Source of the DNA: Porphyromonadaceae bacterium UBA3318 | Lineage (GTDB): Bacteria; Bacteroidota; Bacteroidia; Bacteroidales; Muribaculaceae | Length of the DNA: 30,765 bases | Direction: 5' to 3' | Assembly (NCBI GenBank): GCA_002361235.1 | Contig: DESI01000026.1 | Location: forward strand, 1-30,765 | In this document: piece by piece, positions 1-8,391 of the stretch | Layout of the letters: each line of letters starts with the position of its first letter | How positions within the stretch are numbered: position 1 is the stretch's first letter | Notes under the pieces: generated by a model | Told to the model about the DNA's origin: nothing | Seen by the model: the letters and a program-made list of their open reading frames with translations, nothing else | The model's database searches: none | Position numbers and translations under genes: made by a program

Positions 1-96
1 GTTCAAAGTACAAGTGGGACCACCCTTAATATTAAAAAGCAGCCTGCGACTCGTAATATTTATGATATGACGGGGGCAGGAATTCAGATCAGTTAA
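1..96 (+). pseudogene. Tail of a protein with sorting-domain-like C-terminus (partial, 5' outside window)
   Basis: Frame 1 is open from the left edge to a TAA at 94-96 and ends in a stretch containing NIYDMTG. That resembles the 'IYDLxGRR' strand near the C-terminus of Bacteroidales secreted proteins with a type IX-like sorting domain. The usual last 20 or so residues of such a domain are missing: the frame stops shortly after IYDMTG, where a different reading frame starts to look coding. This suggests a truncated gene end or a frameshift. Only 31 codons are visible, so the assignment is weak. Confidence 0.3.
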
Positions 97-220
97 CGGA
101 CAGCTTCAGTGGATCATCGCCGATTCACTGAAGCGTCATGGCCGGATCCCCCGCAAAACAAATGACATCATTACCGAGGCCACCCCACTTGACAGCGCCC
201 CGGATCCGGAAGGAGAATAA
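71..220 (+). pseudogene. C-terminal fragment of an Arc/ribbon-helix-helix DNA-binding protein
   Basis: Frame 2 reads from just after a stop at 68-70 to TAA at 218-220 and encodes QEFRSVNGQLQWIIADSLKR followed by a short acidic tail. The EFRSVNGQ(L/I)xW(I/M)I pattern is what I recall as the second helix of small Arc-like ribbon-helix-helix proteins in Bacteroidetes. The N-terminal beta-strand and first helix are absent in this frame, and there is no in-frame start codon before the motif. I therefore call it a broken 3' fragment, not a working gene. Identification is by motif memory only. Confidence 0.4.
103..134. repeat. 9-bp inverted repeat
   Basis: GCTTCAGTG (103-111) is perfectly complementary to CACTGAAGC (126-134) across a 14-nt loop. 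It lies inside the ribbon-helix-helix fragment frame and has no T-tract, so its role, if any, is unclear. Confidence 0.35.
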
Positions 221-457
221 AAACGTTAATTCCGGCATAACTTTTGGAAATTAAGCATGAAATGCTTAATTTCGCCTCGTAAACGCACACAGCATGGGGC
301 AGATGCTGTTTCGCCTCTCTCCGGACGGGAATGGCGATTCATCATAAATACTCTTGCAAATAACAGGCTCTTCTTATTAATATATATTATAAGGTGTCAG
401 AACAGAATTATAAGTAGTCATATTATAGAAATCTAAAATCTTAATCTAATATATTCC
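221..457 (+). other. Intergenic leader before the sigma factor gene; two small hairpins
   Basis: This stretch of 237 nt has no convincing ORF. It contains two stem-loops, 248-272 (11-bp arms, 3-nt loop) and 290-308 (6-bp arms, 7-nt loop). Each is followed directly by the same nonamer, TTTCGCCTC (270-278 and 309-317). The last 100 nt before the sigma factor start are AT-rich. I see no clear TTTG/TAnnTTTG promoter pair, so the sigma factor promoter is not located. Confidence 0.5.
248..272. repeat. 11-bp perfect hairpin
   Basis: AAATTAAGCAT (248-258) pairs perfectly with ATGCTTAATTT (262-272) around a GAA loop. It is AT-rich and has only two Ts directly after it, so it is not a textbook terminator. 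It could end transcripts entering from the left or act as a protein-binding dyad. Confidence 0.45.
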
Positions 458-1021
458 ATGTTCGACGAACTTGAATGTGTCTTCGGTCTTAAGCGGGGAA
501 GCTACAAAGCGTTCACCAGGATATACGACGAATACTCCGACAGTATTTTCGGATTCGCTCTCCGACAATTGCGAAACCGGACTGCCGCTCTCGATGTCGT
601 GCAGGATACGTTCATGAAGCTCTGGATCAACCGCAGTATGGTTGAGAGTACGGGCAATCTTAAGAGTTTTCTGTTTTCAATAGCGCGTTATCGTATTATC
701 GATACGCTGAGACGCCAGATGCGTGAACCTAAATTTGAGGAATATATTGAACATGGCACCGAATATCCGGCCGACATATCGCCGGAGGATATCATGATGT
801 ATGATGAGTTCGTTTCTTTGGTTACTGCCGCCAAGGAGAAACTCACGCCGCGCGAGCGACAGATATACGACCTGAGCCGGGAATCCCAATTAAGCAATTC
901 ACAGATAGCCGAACGGCTGGGAATTTCCGAACAAACCGTAAAAAATCATCTTTCTGCGGCTCTGCACATTTTACGCGACGCATTGGGAGGCGCTCCGCTC
1001 ATCTTTATATTCTGGTTATAA
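458..1021 (+). CDS. ECF-type RNA polymerase sigma-70 factor
   Basis: This 187-residue protein matches the Bacteroidetes-expanded ECF sigma factors. Region 2 spans about residues 15-87 and includes the DVVQDTFMKLW motif, which contacts core polymerase and the -10 element. Region 4 spans about 125-175 with a helix-turn-helix (LSNSQIAERLGISEQTVKNH) for -35 recognition. The hydrophobic C-terminal tail (PLIFIFWL) is common in this family. The start at 458 gives a normal N-terminus. It is followed by a terminator and then by a FecR-type anti-sigma gene and an STN-containing SusC, so it is probably held inactive by that FecR and released when the transporter binds substrate. The promoters it recognises cannot be named from sequence alone. 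Confidence 0.93.
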   Translation: MFDELECVFGLKRGSYKAFTRIYDEYSDSIFGFALRQLRNRTAALDVVQDTFMKLWINRSMVESTGNLKSFLFSIARYRIIDTLRRQMREPKFEEYIEHGTEYPADISPEDIMMYDEFVSLVTAAKEKLTPRERQIYDLSRESQLSNSQIAERLGISEQTVKNHLSAALHILRDALGGAPLIFIFWL

Positions 1022-1070
1022 TACCTCGTTCCATATAGGACCTGTTTCTTAAATTTCCATCATATAGCTT

Positions 1071-1105
1071 GTTCAACCGTATCCAGGGTAAGGTTGAACT
1101 TTTTT
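1071..1105 (+). terminator. Rho-independent terminator after the sigma factor gene
   Basis: GTTCAACC (1071-1078) pairs with GGTTGAAC (1092-1099) across a 13-nt loop and is followed directly by six Ts (1100-1105). It lies 50 nt after the sigma factor stop and would separate its transcript from fecR. Confidence 0.75.
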
Positions 1106-1142
1106 ATGTAAAAATATGTTACAAAACATAAAATTTTACATA
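1105..1142. promoter_or_regulatory. Nested AT-rich dyad upstream of fecR
   Basis: Two nested inverted repeats share one centre. The outer arms are TATGTAAAA (1105-1113) and TTTTACATA (1134-1142); the inner arms are TATGTT (1115-1120) and AACATA (1125-1130). The result is four TATGT/ACATA half-sites in 38 bp, directly after the terminator and about 150 nt before fecR. A protein-binding site is a reasonable guess, but no binding protein can be named. Confidence 0.4.
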
Positions 1143-1239
1143 GTACGAAAGAACGGTATTAACGGAATAAATAGTAGATAGAGGATTCGTGAACTACGGC
1201 GACAGTAAGAAAATGAGCTGAGGTTCCTGAAATAAGGCA

Positions 1240-1260
1240 GGTTAATAGGATTCATTAACC
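1240..1260. promoter_or_regulatory. Small dyad in the fecR leader
   Basis: GGTTAAT (1240-1246) and ATTAACC (1254-1260) are separated by 7 nt and end 29 nt before the fecR start. This could be an operator or a weak 5' leader hairpin; no further support is visible. Confidence 0.3.
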
Positions 1261-1289
1261 GCACCATGTAAACTCTAACAGCTGCATAT

Positions 1290-2243
1290 ATGGCATCTCA
1301 ATTAGAACGACTTTATAAAAAATATGCCTCGGGACATATCTGTTCAGAGGAATTTAACGAGCTTCGGGACATGATCGAAGGCATCTCCAACGAATGTCTG
1401 TGGAATGTTATGCTTTCCAACAGTGGAGAAGATGTATATGAGCCGATGGCATCCGAAATGAAGGAAATGATCCGAGCCAGATTATGGCGGAGATTACTGC
1501 GGACACGTCTGAAGTCCTGCATGCGCTATGTTGCGGCGGCGGCGGTCGTGGTGGTGCTGATAGCGGGTAGTATAGCCCTCGGCATTAATTCGCGCACGGT
1601 ACCCTCGCAGGAGTTCACGGCATCCATTCCGGCGGGAAGCCGAACGAACCTCACACTTCCCGACCGATCCAAAGTTCAGTTGAATTCGGCATCGGAACTG
1701 GATTTTGAATGGGACACGGATGGAGAGCGGACCGTGCGGCTGAATGGTGAGGCATATTTCGATGTCGCAAAGGACAGAGAACACACATTCAGGGTGTTTG
1801 TCTCCGACATCGAGGTGGAAGTACACGGCACGTCATTCAATGTGAATGCATACGATGACAATAATATAACGGTGTCGCTTGTCAGCGGCAAGGTAAGCCT
1901 TGGAGGAGGGGGACTAAAGGGTCGCAAATATTTCATGGAGCCGGGCGAAAAAGCGGTTTATAGCCGCGCTGAAGGCTCTGTCAGAATCAGCAAGGCAGAT
2001 ATGAATATCGATACCGGATGGACCCGGGGAGATCTTGTTTTCAAGAGCAAGCGGCTTAGCGAAGTCATAGCCATGATTGAGTGCCGTTACGGAGTCGAGA
2101 TCGATGTTAAGTGTGACTCGCTGACCAACGATATGCTCACCGGAAAATTCAGTAACGAGGATGTTGACGATGTCCTGGCATCCCTGAGCGATATGTACAA
2201 ATTCCGATACAGAATCAAGAAAAATCGCATAACCATTTATTAA
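1290..2243 (+). CDS. FecR-family anti-sigma factor
   Basis: This 317-residue inner-membrane anti-sigma factor has a cytoplasmic N-terminal part (about 1-78) expected to bind the sigma factor and one transmembrane helix (about 80-99, VAAAAVVVVLIAGSIALGI). A periplasmic FecR domain follows (about 108-203, with the LPDRSKVQLNSASEL and RLNGEAYFDV strands typical of the family), and then a C-terminal DUF4974 domain (about 249-317, starting DLVFKSKRLSEVI). The C-terminal domain is the part thought to meet the STN domain of the SusC transducer. The gene ends 5 nt before the susC-like start, so the two are almost certainly co-transcribed. The sigma factor gene upstream is separated by a terminator, an arrangement that lets the pair be expressed independently. 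Confidence 0.93.
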   Translation: MASQLERLYKKYASGHICSEEFNELRDMIEGISNECLWNVMLSNSGEDVYEPMASEMKEMIRARLWRRLLRTRLKSCMRYVAAAAVVVVLIAGSIALGINSRTVPSQEFTASIPAGSRTNLTLPDRSKVQLNSASELDFEWDTDGERTVRLNGEAYFDVAKDREHTFRVFVSDIEVEVHGTSFNVNAYDDNNITVSLVSGKVSLGGGGLKGRKYFMEPGEKAVYSRAEGSVRISKADMNIDTGWTRGDLVFKSKRLSEVIAMIECRYGVEIDVKCDSLTNDMLTGKFSNEDVDDVLASLSDMYKFRYRIKKNRITIY

Positions 2244-2248
2244 CAATC

Positions 2249-5200
2249 ATGAAATCAGACACAAGACAAATGGGAGAGTCGCCCACCGGCGTCAGCTGGA
2301 AACATCGGCTTGTCCGGCTTGTCACGGCGTTGCTTCTGTTCGGCGCACTTGTCATTCCAATCGAAGCAAGGGCACAGTCGGAGCGAGTTTCGGTGACGGG
2401 TAAAAATCTATCACAGGTATTTAAGGAAATAGAGAAACAGACGCACTATACCTTCGTGTACCGTGACAATATCAATGCCAATGCGGCAGTCAGAGTAAAC
2501 AAGAAGAATCGGCCTGTGTCGGAAATCCTCAGGGAGGTACTTTCCCCGATGGGACTGACTTATTCACTGAACAACCGCACCATCACCATAGTCAAATCAG
2601 AGAAGCCTGCAAAAAACGTTGACAAGAAAGACGATTTGACAATTGCGGGTCAGGTTCAGGACTCGGAGGGGGAACCCTTGATCGGCGCCACGATCATGGT
2701 CAAAGGAACCAATGTCGGGATAGCGACGGATATAGAGGGCAACTATACCCTTGACAATGTACCGGCGGACGGGACTCTGACCGTATCATACATAGGCTAC
2801 GCACCGCGCAATATCAAGGTTTCGGATGCGGTGGCGCAGAAGCGAATAGTGCTGCAATCGCTTGACAGTACGCTTGACGAGGTAGTGGTGGTAGGTTACG
2901 GCGCCACCTCGCGCAAGAACCTTACCACCTCTATCGCCACGGTCAAGGCCGACAAGGTGTCCAAATCGTCAAGCCCTACGGTACAGGGACTTCTGTTGGG
3001 TCATGCCGCCGGCGTACAGTCCAATGTTCAAAGTACTCAGCCGGGCGGCGCCATCAATATCTCCATCCGTGGCGGCGGGGACCCGTTGTACGTTGTGGAT
3101 GGTGTGGTCATGCCCACGGCATCGCTTGAGACAAGCAATGCCGAGCTCAACCTACCGGCCAATGTCCAGCGTGGAGGGCTGGTGGGCCTAAACCCTTCCG
3201 ATATTGAGTCCGTGGAGGTCCTGAAGGACGCGTCCGCGGCAATCTACGGTATCGGCGCGGCCAACGGCGTAGTGCTCATCACCACCAAGAAGGGTGCTGA
3301 AGGCCGACCCACCATCACCTATGATTACAGCCACTCCTTTCAGAAGCGGTATAATTATGGTGTGAACCGACTGAACAGCCAAGAATACATGAATTTCGTG
3401 AACGTGTTCAGCAAGGAGATGTACCTGTACAACAACAACCAGTATCCTTACGGCAACATCGCCTACGACGGCGGCTGGACACCTCAGTTCACGCAGGACG
3501 AGATCGACAACGCCACCACCACCGACTGGGTGGGCAAGGTGCTGCGCACAGGTAATGTCAACGCCCATAACTTCTCGGTCACCGGTGGTTACAAGATGAT
3601 AAAGTACTACCTCGGTTTCAACTACTACGACGAGCAAGGTATCGTAAGGAACTCGGGCATGCGCCGATATACATTCCGGAGCAATATCACCGCGCAGCTT
3701 TTTCCCTTCCTGAAGCTTTCGGCGATAGTCAACCTGAACGACAACAGCTACAACAACGCCCTTGTGGGCGCCGACACCGCCAACAAAGGTATCAACGCGG
3801 CCGGCTCGCTCACTACGGCATTCATTTTTCCTCCGAACTGGCCCGTCAAGGACGAGCGTGGTGAATATACGGTGATGGGAATGATTCCCAACCCGGTTGC
3901 CACCATGGCGATAACCGACAAATCGCGTCAGAACGGCTTCTACGCGAATGCGGCCCTTGACATCGACATTCTCAAGGATATGCTTGCCGTACGTCTGGTG
4001 TACGGTGTCAACAAGGACAATACCCGTCGTTCATCATATATTCCATCGGATGTGTTTTTCTCGATGGTCAAGCAGTCGCGCGGCTCTCTTAGCTATGCGC
4101 AGCGTCAGTATGAGACGATGGAGGGCATGATCACCTTCAACAAGCGTTGGGGCGATTGGGTTGACCTGAACGCCGTTGTCGGCATGGGTCGTTACGTTGA
4201 GAAAACCAACAGCCTGACTGAGAACTATGTGAACGCCAAGGATATCATCAACGACGCCAACCTGGGGTCGGCCGACGGACCTTTTAATCCCGCATCGGAT
4301 AAGGCTATGAACGAGAAGCGCTCGCAGTTCGCGCGTGCCAACGTGTCGCTGCTGGACCGCTACATTCTGGCTCTGACTCTGCGTCGTGACGGTACGGATA
4401 AGTTCTTCAAGGGTAAGAAATATGCATGGTTCCCCTCCGTGTCGCTGGCATGGAAACTTTCCAGCGAGCCCTGGCTCCGCGATGTGAAATGGCTGAACCT
4501 TCTGAAGCTCCGCGCCAGTTATGGCAAGACCGGTAACGACAACCTCGGTTCGACGCTCTACGCCACCATCGGTGTGAGCCGCGAGGACGTGAAGTTCAAC
4601 GACGGCACCACTTCCTATGTGCCTTACCTGATCCGCAGCGGTTACTATCCCCACATCACATGGGAGAAGACCGAGATGAAGAACATCGGACTCGACTTCT
4701 ACGTGCTGAACAACCGCCTGTGGGGTAGTGTCGATGTGTTCCGCAACGATGTGACCGATTTGTTGGGATGGGTTCCCGCCTCGATGCTGAGCATCTTCAA
4801 CACCGCCCCGGTGAACGGCGGACATTTCAAGCGCACCGGTGTGGAGGTCACTCTGAATTCAGTGAACATCAAATTGCCTAACTTCACATGGACCACCAGC
4901 CTGTCGCTGTCCCATCTGAGGCAGAATTGGGTGGAGCACATGCCTAACACGGATTTCAAGCCTTATCAGAAACGCAAGAACGAGCCTATCAGTGCGATGT
5001 ATTACTACGACACCGACGGCCTGATCAACATGGACCGCAGCAACATGCCCAAGTCGCAGACCACACTTTCCGAAGAGGCTCAGAAACCCGGTTTCCCCAT
5101 CATCGTCGACAAGAACAAGGATGGAAAGATCGACGAGAGCGATATCTACATGAAGGATATGCTTCCTAAGGTGTATTACGGTTTCGGCAACTCCTTCGTA

Positions 5201-5677
5201 TGGAAGAACTGGGATCTGGACATCTACATGTACGGACAGCTTGGCGTGGAGAAAAACAACGTCGCGATGGCGGTTGACAGCTCGCCGGGCGATATGATCA
5301 ACACGCTCGCCTCCAACAAGAACGACCAGATCTACCGAACATGGAACTCTCAGACCAACCCCAACGGCGACCTTCCCGGCATAGCCAACAGGAATGTCAC
5401 GCTGCCCGGCAACGTCGGATACAAGGTGATGTTCGAGGAGGCAAGCTTCCTGCGCGTGCGCAACATCACGCTGGGATATACCTTCGACGCCCTGAAATGG
5501 AAGTTCCTGCACGGCTACGTGAAGAACATCCGTCTCTACGCCGACATCATGAATCCGTTCACCATCACGAGATATTCCGACAACGACCCTGAGGTGCCCA
5601 CCAACTTCGGCAATCTTACGAACGCCCACTATCCTCAGTTGCGGGCCTACACCATCGGTGTAAAAATCACATTCTAA
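2249..5677 (+). CDS. SusC-like TonB-dependent transporter with STN signalling domain
   Basis: This 1142-residue outer-membrane importer of oligosaccharides has a signal peptide (about 1-43, cleavage near ARAQ/S). An STN (secretin/TonB N-terminal) domain covers about 44-116, and a carboxypeptidase-D-like barrel starts at about residue 130 (GQVQDSEGEPLIGATIMVKG). The TonB box/plug start lies at about 210-218 (DEVVVVGYG), followed by a plug with VDGVVM and a 22-strand-type beta barrel to the end. The STN domain is extra to ordinary SusC proteins and marks transducers that signal to FecR, which fits the upstream FecR and sigma genes. It is followed after 12 nt by susD. Substrate cannot be read from the barrel; the neighbours point to a rhamnose-containing glycan. 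Confidence 0.95.
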   Translation: MKSDTRQMGESPTGVSWKHRLVRLVTALLLFGALVIPIEARAQSERVSVTGKNLSQVFKEIEKQTHYTFVYRDNINANAAVRVNKKNRPVSEILREVLSPMGLTYSLNNRTITIVKSEKPAKNVDKKDDLTIAGQVQDSEGEPLIGATIMVKGTNVGIATDIEGNYTLDNVPADGTLTVSYIGYAPRNIKVSDAVAQKRIVLQSLDSTLDEVVVVGYGATSRKNLTTSIATVKADKVSKSSSPTVQGLLLGHAAGVQSNVQSTQPGGAINISIRGGGDPLYVVDGVVMPTASLETSNAELNLPANVQRGGLVGLNPSDIESVEVLKDASAAIYGIGAANGVVLITTKKGAEGRPTITYDYSHSFQKRYNYGVNRLNSQEYMNFVNVFSKEMYLYNNNQYPYGNIAYDGGWTPQFTQDEIDNATTTDWVGKVLRTGNVNAHNFSVTGGYKMIKYYLGFNYYDEQGIVRNSGMRRYTFRSNITAQLFPFLKLSAIVNLNDNSYNNALVGADTANKGINAAGSLTTAFIFPPNWPVKDERGEYTVMGMIPNPVATMAITDKSRQNGFYANAALDIDILKDMLAVRLVYGVNKDNTRRSSYIPSDVFFSMVKQSRGSLSYAQRQYETMEGMITFNKRWGDWVDLNAVVGMGRYVEKTNSLTENYVNAKDIINDANLGSADGPFNPASDKAMNEKRSQFARANVSLLDRYILALTLRRDGTDKFFKGKKYAWFPSVSLAWKLSSEPWLRDVKWLNLLKLRASYGKTGNDNLGSTLYATIGVSREDVKFNDGTTSYVPYLIRSGYYPHITWEKTEMKNIGLDFYVLNNRLWGSVDVFRNDVTDLLGWVPASMLSIFNTAPVNGGHFKRTGVEVTLNSVNIKLPNFTWTTSLSLSHLRQNWVEHMPNTDFKPYQKRKNEPISAMYYYDTDGLINMDRSNMPKSQTTLSEEAQKPGFPIIVDKNKDGKIDESDIYMKDMLPKVYYGFGNSFVWKNWDLDIYMYGQLGVEKNNVAMAVDSSPGDMINTLASNKNDQIYRTWNSQTNPNGDLPGIANRNVTLPGNVGYKVMFEEASFLRVRNITLGYTFDALKWKFLHGYVKNIRLYADIMNPFTITRYSDNDPEVPTNFGNLTNAHYPQLRAYTIGVKITF

Positions 5678-5689
5678 TTCCGGAACAAC

Positions 5690-7333
5690 ATGAAAAAGAG
5701 AATATATATGCCCATTTTGGCGTCGGTCGCGTTGCTGCTGGGCGGCTGCGAGAACAATTTTGACGCCAAGATCTATGGAAGCCTGCAGGAGGGGGAGTTC
5801 CCCAACACCGCCGAAGATTATGTTTCATACATGATGACCTGTTACGTGCCGTTCGCCGGTAATTTCGCTTACTCCTTCAACGAGACGGGACAGTACAGTT
5901 TCTATATCGGCGCCGGAGGCGACGTGCGCTTCTTCGACAGCACGTCGGACATCATGGCCCCCACGGCTACCAAGGCCGGTGGCGAATGGCTGCATCTCAC
6001 GCAGGCCAACTTCAATCAGTGCCGCTACTATTACCGCGGATGGCCCAACGACCAGGAGAGCCCCAACCACTTCCCGCAGACGGCCGAGGTGACGCGATTC
6101 ACCGAGATTATCCATACTCTTGAGGTGGCTCCGGAGAATGTTCTTCCGGCCAAGACCCGCGACGGTCTTCTCGGCGAGGCCCGTCTGTGCCGCGGCATGA
6201 TGATGTATTATCTGATGCACATGTACGGACCGGTGCCCGTGATTGTGGATTACGAGAAGGTGTTCGACGACGAGGCACAGCGCACCACGGTGCGTCCCAC
6301 GCTCGATCAGATGTGTACGTATATTTACGACGACCTGCTCTTCGCGGCACAAAACGCCCCCGAGACGCAGACGGAGCGCGGACGCTACACCCGTGACTAC
6401 GGACGTTTCTGCCTGATGCGCCACTGCCTCAACGAGGGCGGCCACATGGCGGGGTATTATAAGAAAGGTCTCGAGATGTTCAGCGAGCTGAAAGGCAAGT
6501 ACTCGCTTTTCACCCAGGGCGACAATCCTTACAAGGAACTGTTCAAGGTCGCCAACGAGTGGAACAGCGAAATCATCATGGCCGTCAGCTGCGACGCGGG
6601 CGCCAATGGTAACGAGAAGCACGGCAACATCAACATGTACTCGCGTCTGGTAGTGCCGTCGGAGGCTTCGGCCTATGATCCGGACGGCAATCCCACGGCG
6701 CTCTGGCCCCAGGGCGGCGGTTATAACGCCTTCTACAACGTAGCCAAGGATTTCTATGACAGCTTCGAGGCTAACGACAAGCGCAAGGAGTGTATCGTCA
6801 CCGATTACTGGACCACCGACGGCAAGCATATCACCGGCGCCGACCTCGGCACACGCTGGGACGGCTACATCAGCCTGAAATATCCCATCGAGACCGAGTC
6901 GTCCTACCAGGGTTCCGACATGACCATAGCCCGTTGGTCCGACGCGCTGCTGCAGTTCGCCGAGCTTACCGTCCGTGAGAGCGGCAACGTCACCACAGAG
7001 GCAATCGACGCCGTCAACCAGGTGCGCCGGCGTGCCGGACTCGGCGACCTGACCGCGGCGCAGACATCGGGCAAGGAAGCTTTCCTCGACGCCATTCTGA
7101 CCGAGCGAGGCCACGAACTCTATTACGAGGGCTGCCGCAAGATCGACCTGATCCGCCACAACAAGTATGCGCGCAAGGTCTACGAGGTCAAGAAGACCAT
7201 TCCGACGCATCAGTATATGCCGTTGCCGGACTACGCAGTGCGCGCGTGCGAGGAGAACGGCGTGGTGCTGGAGCAGACTTTCCAGCGTGACGGATGGAAC
7301 GAGGACCGCAGCAGCGTCGAAGGCGGCATTTGA
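5690..7333 (+). CDS. SusD/RagB-like surface glycan-binding lipoprotein
   Basis: This 547-residue lipoprotein has a signal sequence ending in a lipobox with Cys20 (LLLGGC), so it should be lipid-anchored and displayed at the cell surface. There it forms the hinged lid over the SusC barrel. The SusD/RagB helical (TPR-like) fold is supported by LLGEARLCRGMMMYYLMHMYGPVPV and by the C-terminal signature region with VNQVRRRAG and ILTERGHELYYEGCRKIDLIR (ERxxELxxEGxRxxDLIR). Its position 12 nt after susC is the standard pairing. Length is normal for the family. Confidence 0.93.
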   Translation: MKKRIYMPILASVALLLGGCENNFDAKIYGSLQEGEFPNTAEDYVSYMMTCYVPFAGNFAYSFNETGQYSFYIGAGGDVRFFDSTSDIMAPTATKAGGEWLHLTQANFNQCRYYYRGWPNDQESPNHFPQTAEVTRFTEIIHTLEVAPENVLPAKTRDGLLGEARLCRGMMMYYLMHMYGPVPVIVDYEKVFDDEAQRTTVRPTLDQMCTYIYDDLLFAAQNAPETQTERGRYTRDYGRFCLMRHCLNEGGHMAGYYKKGLEMFSELKGKYSLFTQGDNPYKELFKVANEWNSEIIMAVSCDAGANGNEKHGNINMYSRLVVPSEASAYDPDGNPTALWPQGGGYNAFYNVAKDFYDSFEANDKRKECIVTDYWTTDGKHITGADLGTRWDGYISLKYPIETESSYQGSDMTIARWSDALLQFAELTVRESGNVTTEAIDAVNQVRRRAGLGDLTAAQTSGKEAFLDAILTERGHELYYEGCRKIDLIRHNKYARKVYEVKKTIPTHQYMPLPDYAVRACEENGVVLEQTFQRDGWNEDRSSVEGGI

Positions 7334-7386
7334 TTTTCGTTGCCGCTATTCGCGAATACAAACACAGAAACAAAGAGCTACCTAAA

Positions 7387-8385
7387 ATGAAAACATTAAA
7401 AAATATAATTCTCGGGTTGATGGTCACGACGATGTTCAGCGCCTGTTCCGATAACGGGGGCGACTGGTCGCCGGTCAAGCATCCCGAGTGCAAGGAGGGT
7501 GGTTACCTGTTCGCCCACATGACGAATGAGAACTACGGATCGTTGTTCTACAGCGTGTCGCGCGACGGTTATCATTGGGAAACACTGAACAACGGCAACT
7601 CCGTGCTGCCCGCCTATGCCGGACACCCGGATATCATGAAGGGCCGCGATGCCTACTATATGATTGGAGTGAAGCGCGGCACCGGCATTCCCATGCTGTG
7701 GCGTTCCGAGGATCTGGTGAGCTGGAAAGGAACGAAGCTTTCCAAGAGCATCTTCAATAAGATCAAACCTCTTTATGGATATGAGAACGAAGAGGACTGG
7801 TTCGGAGCGCCCAAACTGTTCTATGATAAGGATCAGGACAACTATATCATTACCTGGCACGCCGGCAACATGGGCAACGGCGAGACGCGCGAGGAATGGG
7901 CGTCGAAACGTACGTTCTATATCGAGACTAAGGATTTCAAGACTTTTACCGCCCCGAAGTTCCTCTTCAAGTTCACAGGCTACGACGAGAACCTTGCGAC
8001 CATCGACGTGATTATACGTAAGATCGACGGCGTCTATTATGCCATCCTCAAGGATGAGCGATGGGATGACGAGTATCCGGAGACCGCGAAGACGGTGCGG
8101 ATCGCCCGCTCCACGGGTGGAGCACTCGGTCCGTACGAGAACCCGGGTCCGGCGCTGACTCCTCCGCTGCGCGAGGCTCCCACACTGGTGATGAGCGCCG
8201 ATGATGCGAAGTTCTGGATCTATTGCGAACGCTATCCCTACTACTACGAGCTTTACACCTCCAATTCAATCGAAAGCACTGACTGGGCTATGGAGCCGTT
8301 TGAAGGCCCCAAGGCACGCCATGGATGCGTGGTGCGCGTTTCGGAAGCGGAATATCAGGCCATTACCTCCACTTATAAAAACTAA
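7387..8385 (+). CDS. GH43-like five-bladed beta-propeller lipoprotein
   Basis: This 332-residue protein has a lipoprotein signal (FSAC, Cys20). The ATG at 7387 is preferred because the longer open frame from 7294 overlaps susD and would bury the signal peptide. The repeat pattern is that of a five-bladed propeller glycosidase (GH43/GH117-like superfamily). Candidate catalytic acids in the usual order are Asp82 (AGHPDI), Asp207 (LATIDVII) and Glu263 (REAPTLV). FGAPKLF and DGVYYAILKDE are typical blade strands. Lipidation and position within the susCD cluster suggest surface exposure, so it could trim the glycan before import or bind it. I do not recognise a characterised close relative, so linkage and sugar are unknown. 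Confidence 0.7.
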   Translation: MKTLKNIILGLMVTTMFSACSDNGGDWSPVKHPECKEGGYLFAHMTNENYGSLFYSVSRDGYHWETLNNGNSVLPAYAGHPDIMKGRDAYYMIGVKRGTGIPMLWRSEDLVSWKGTKLSKSIFNKIKPLYGYENEEDWFGAPKLFYDKDQDNYIITWHAGNMGNGETREEWASKRTFYIETKDFKTFTAPKFLFKFTGYDENLATIDVIIRKIDGVYYAILKDERWDDEYPETAKTVRIARSTGGALGPYENPGPALTPPLREAPTLVMSADDAKFWIYCERYPYYYELYTSNSIESTDWAMEPFEGPKARHGCVVRVSEAEYQAITSTYKN

Positions 8386-8391
8386 ACAGAT

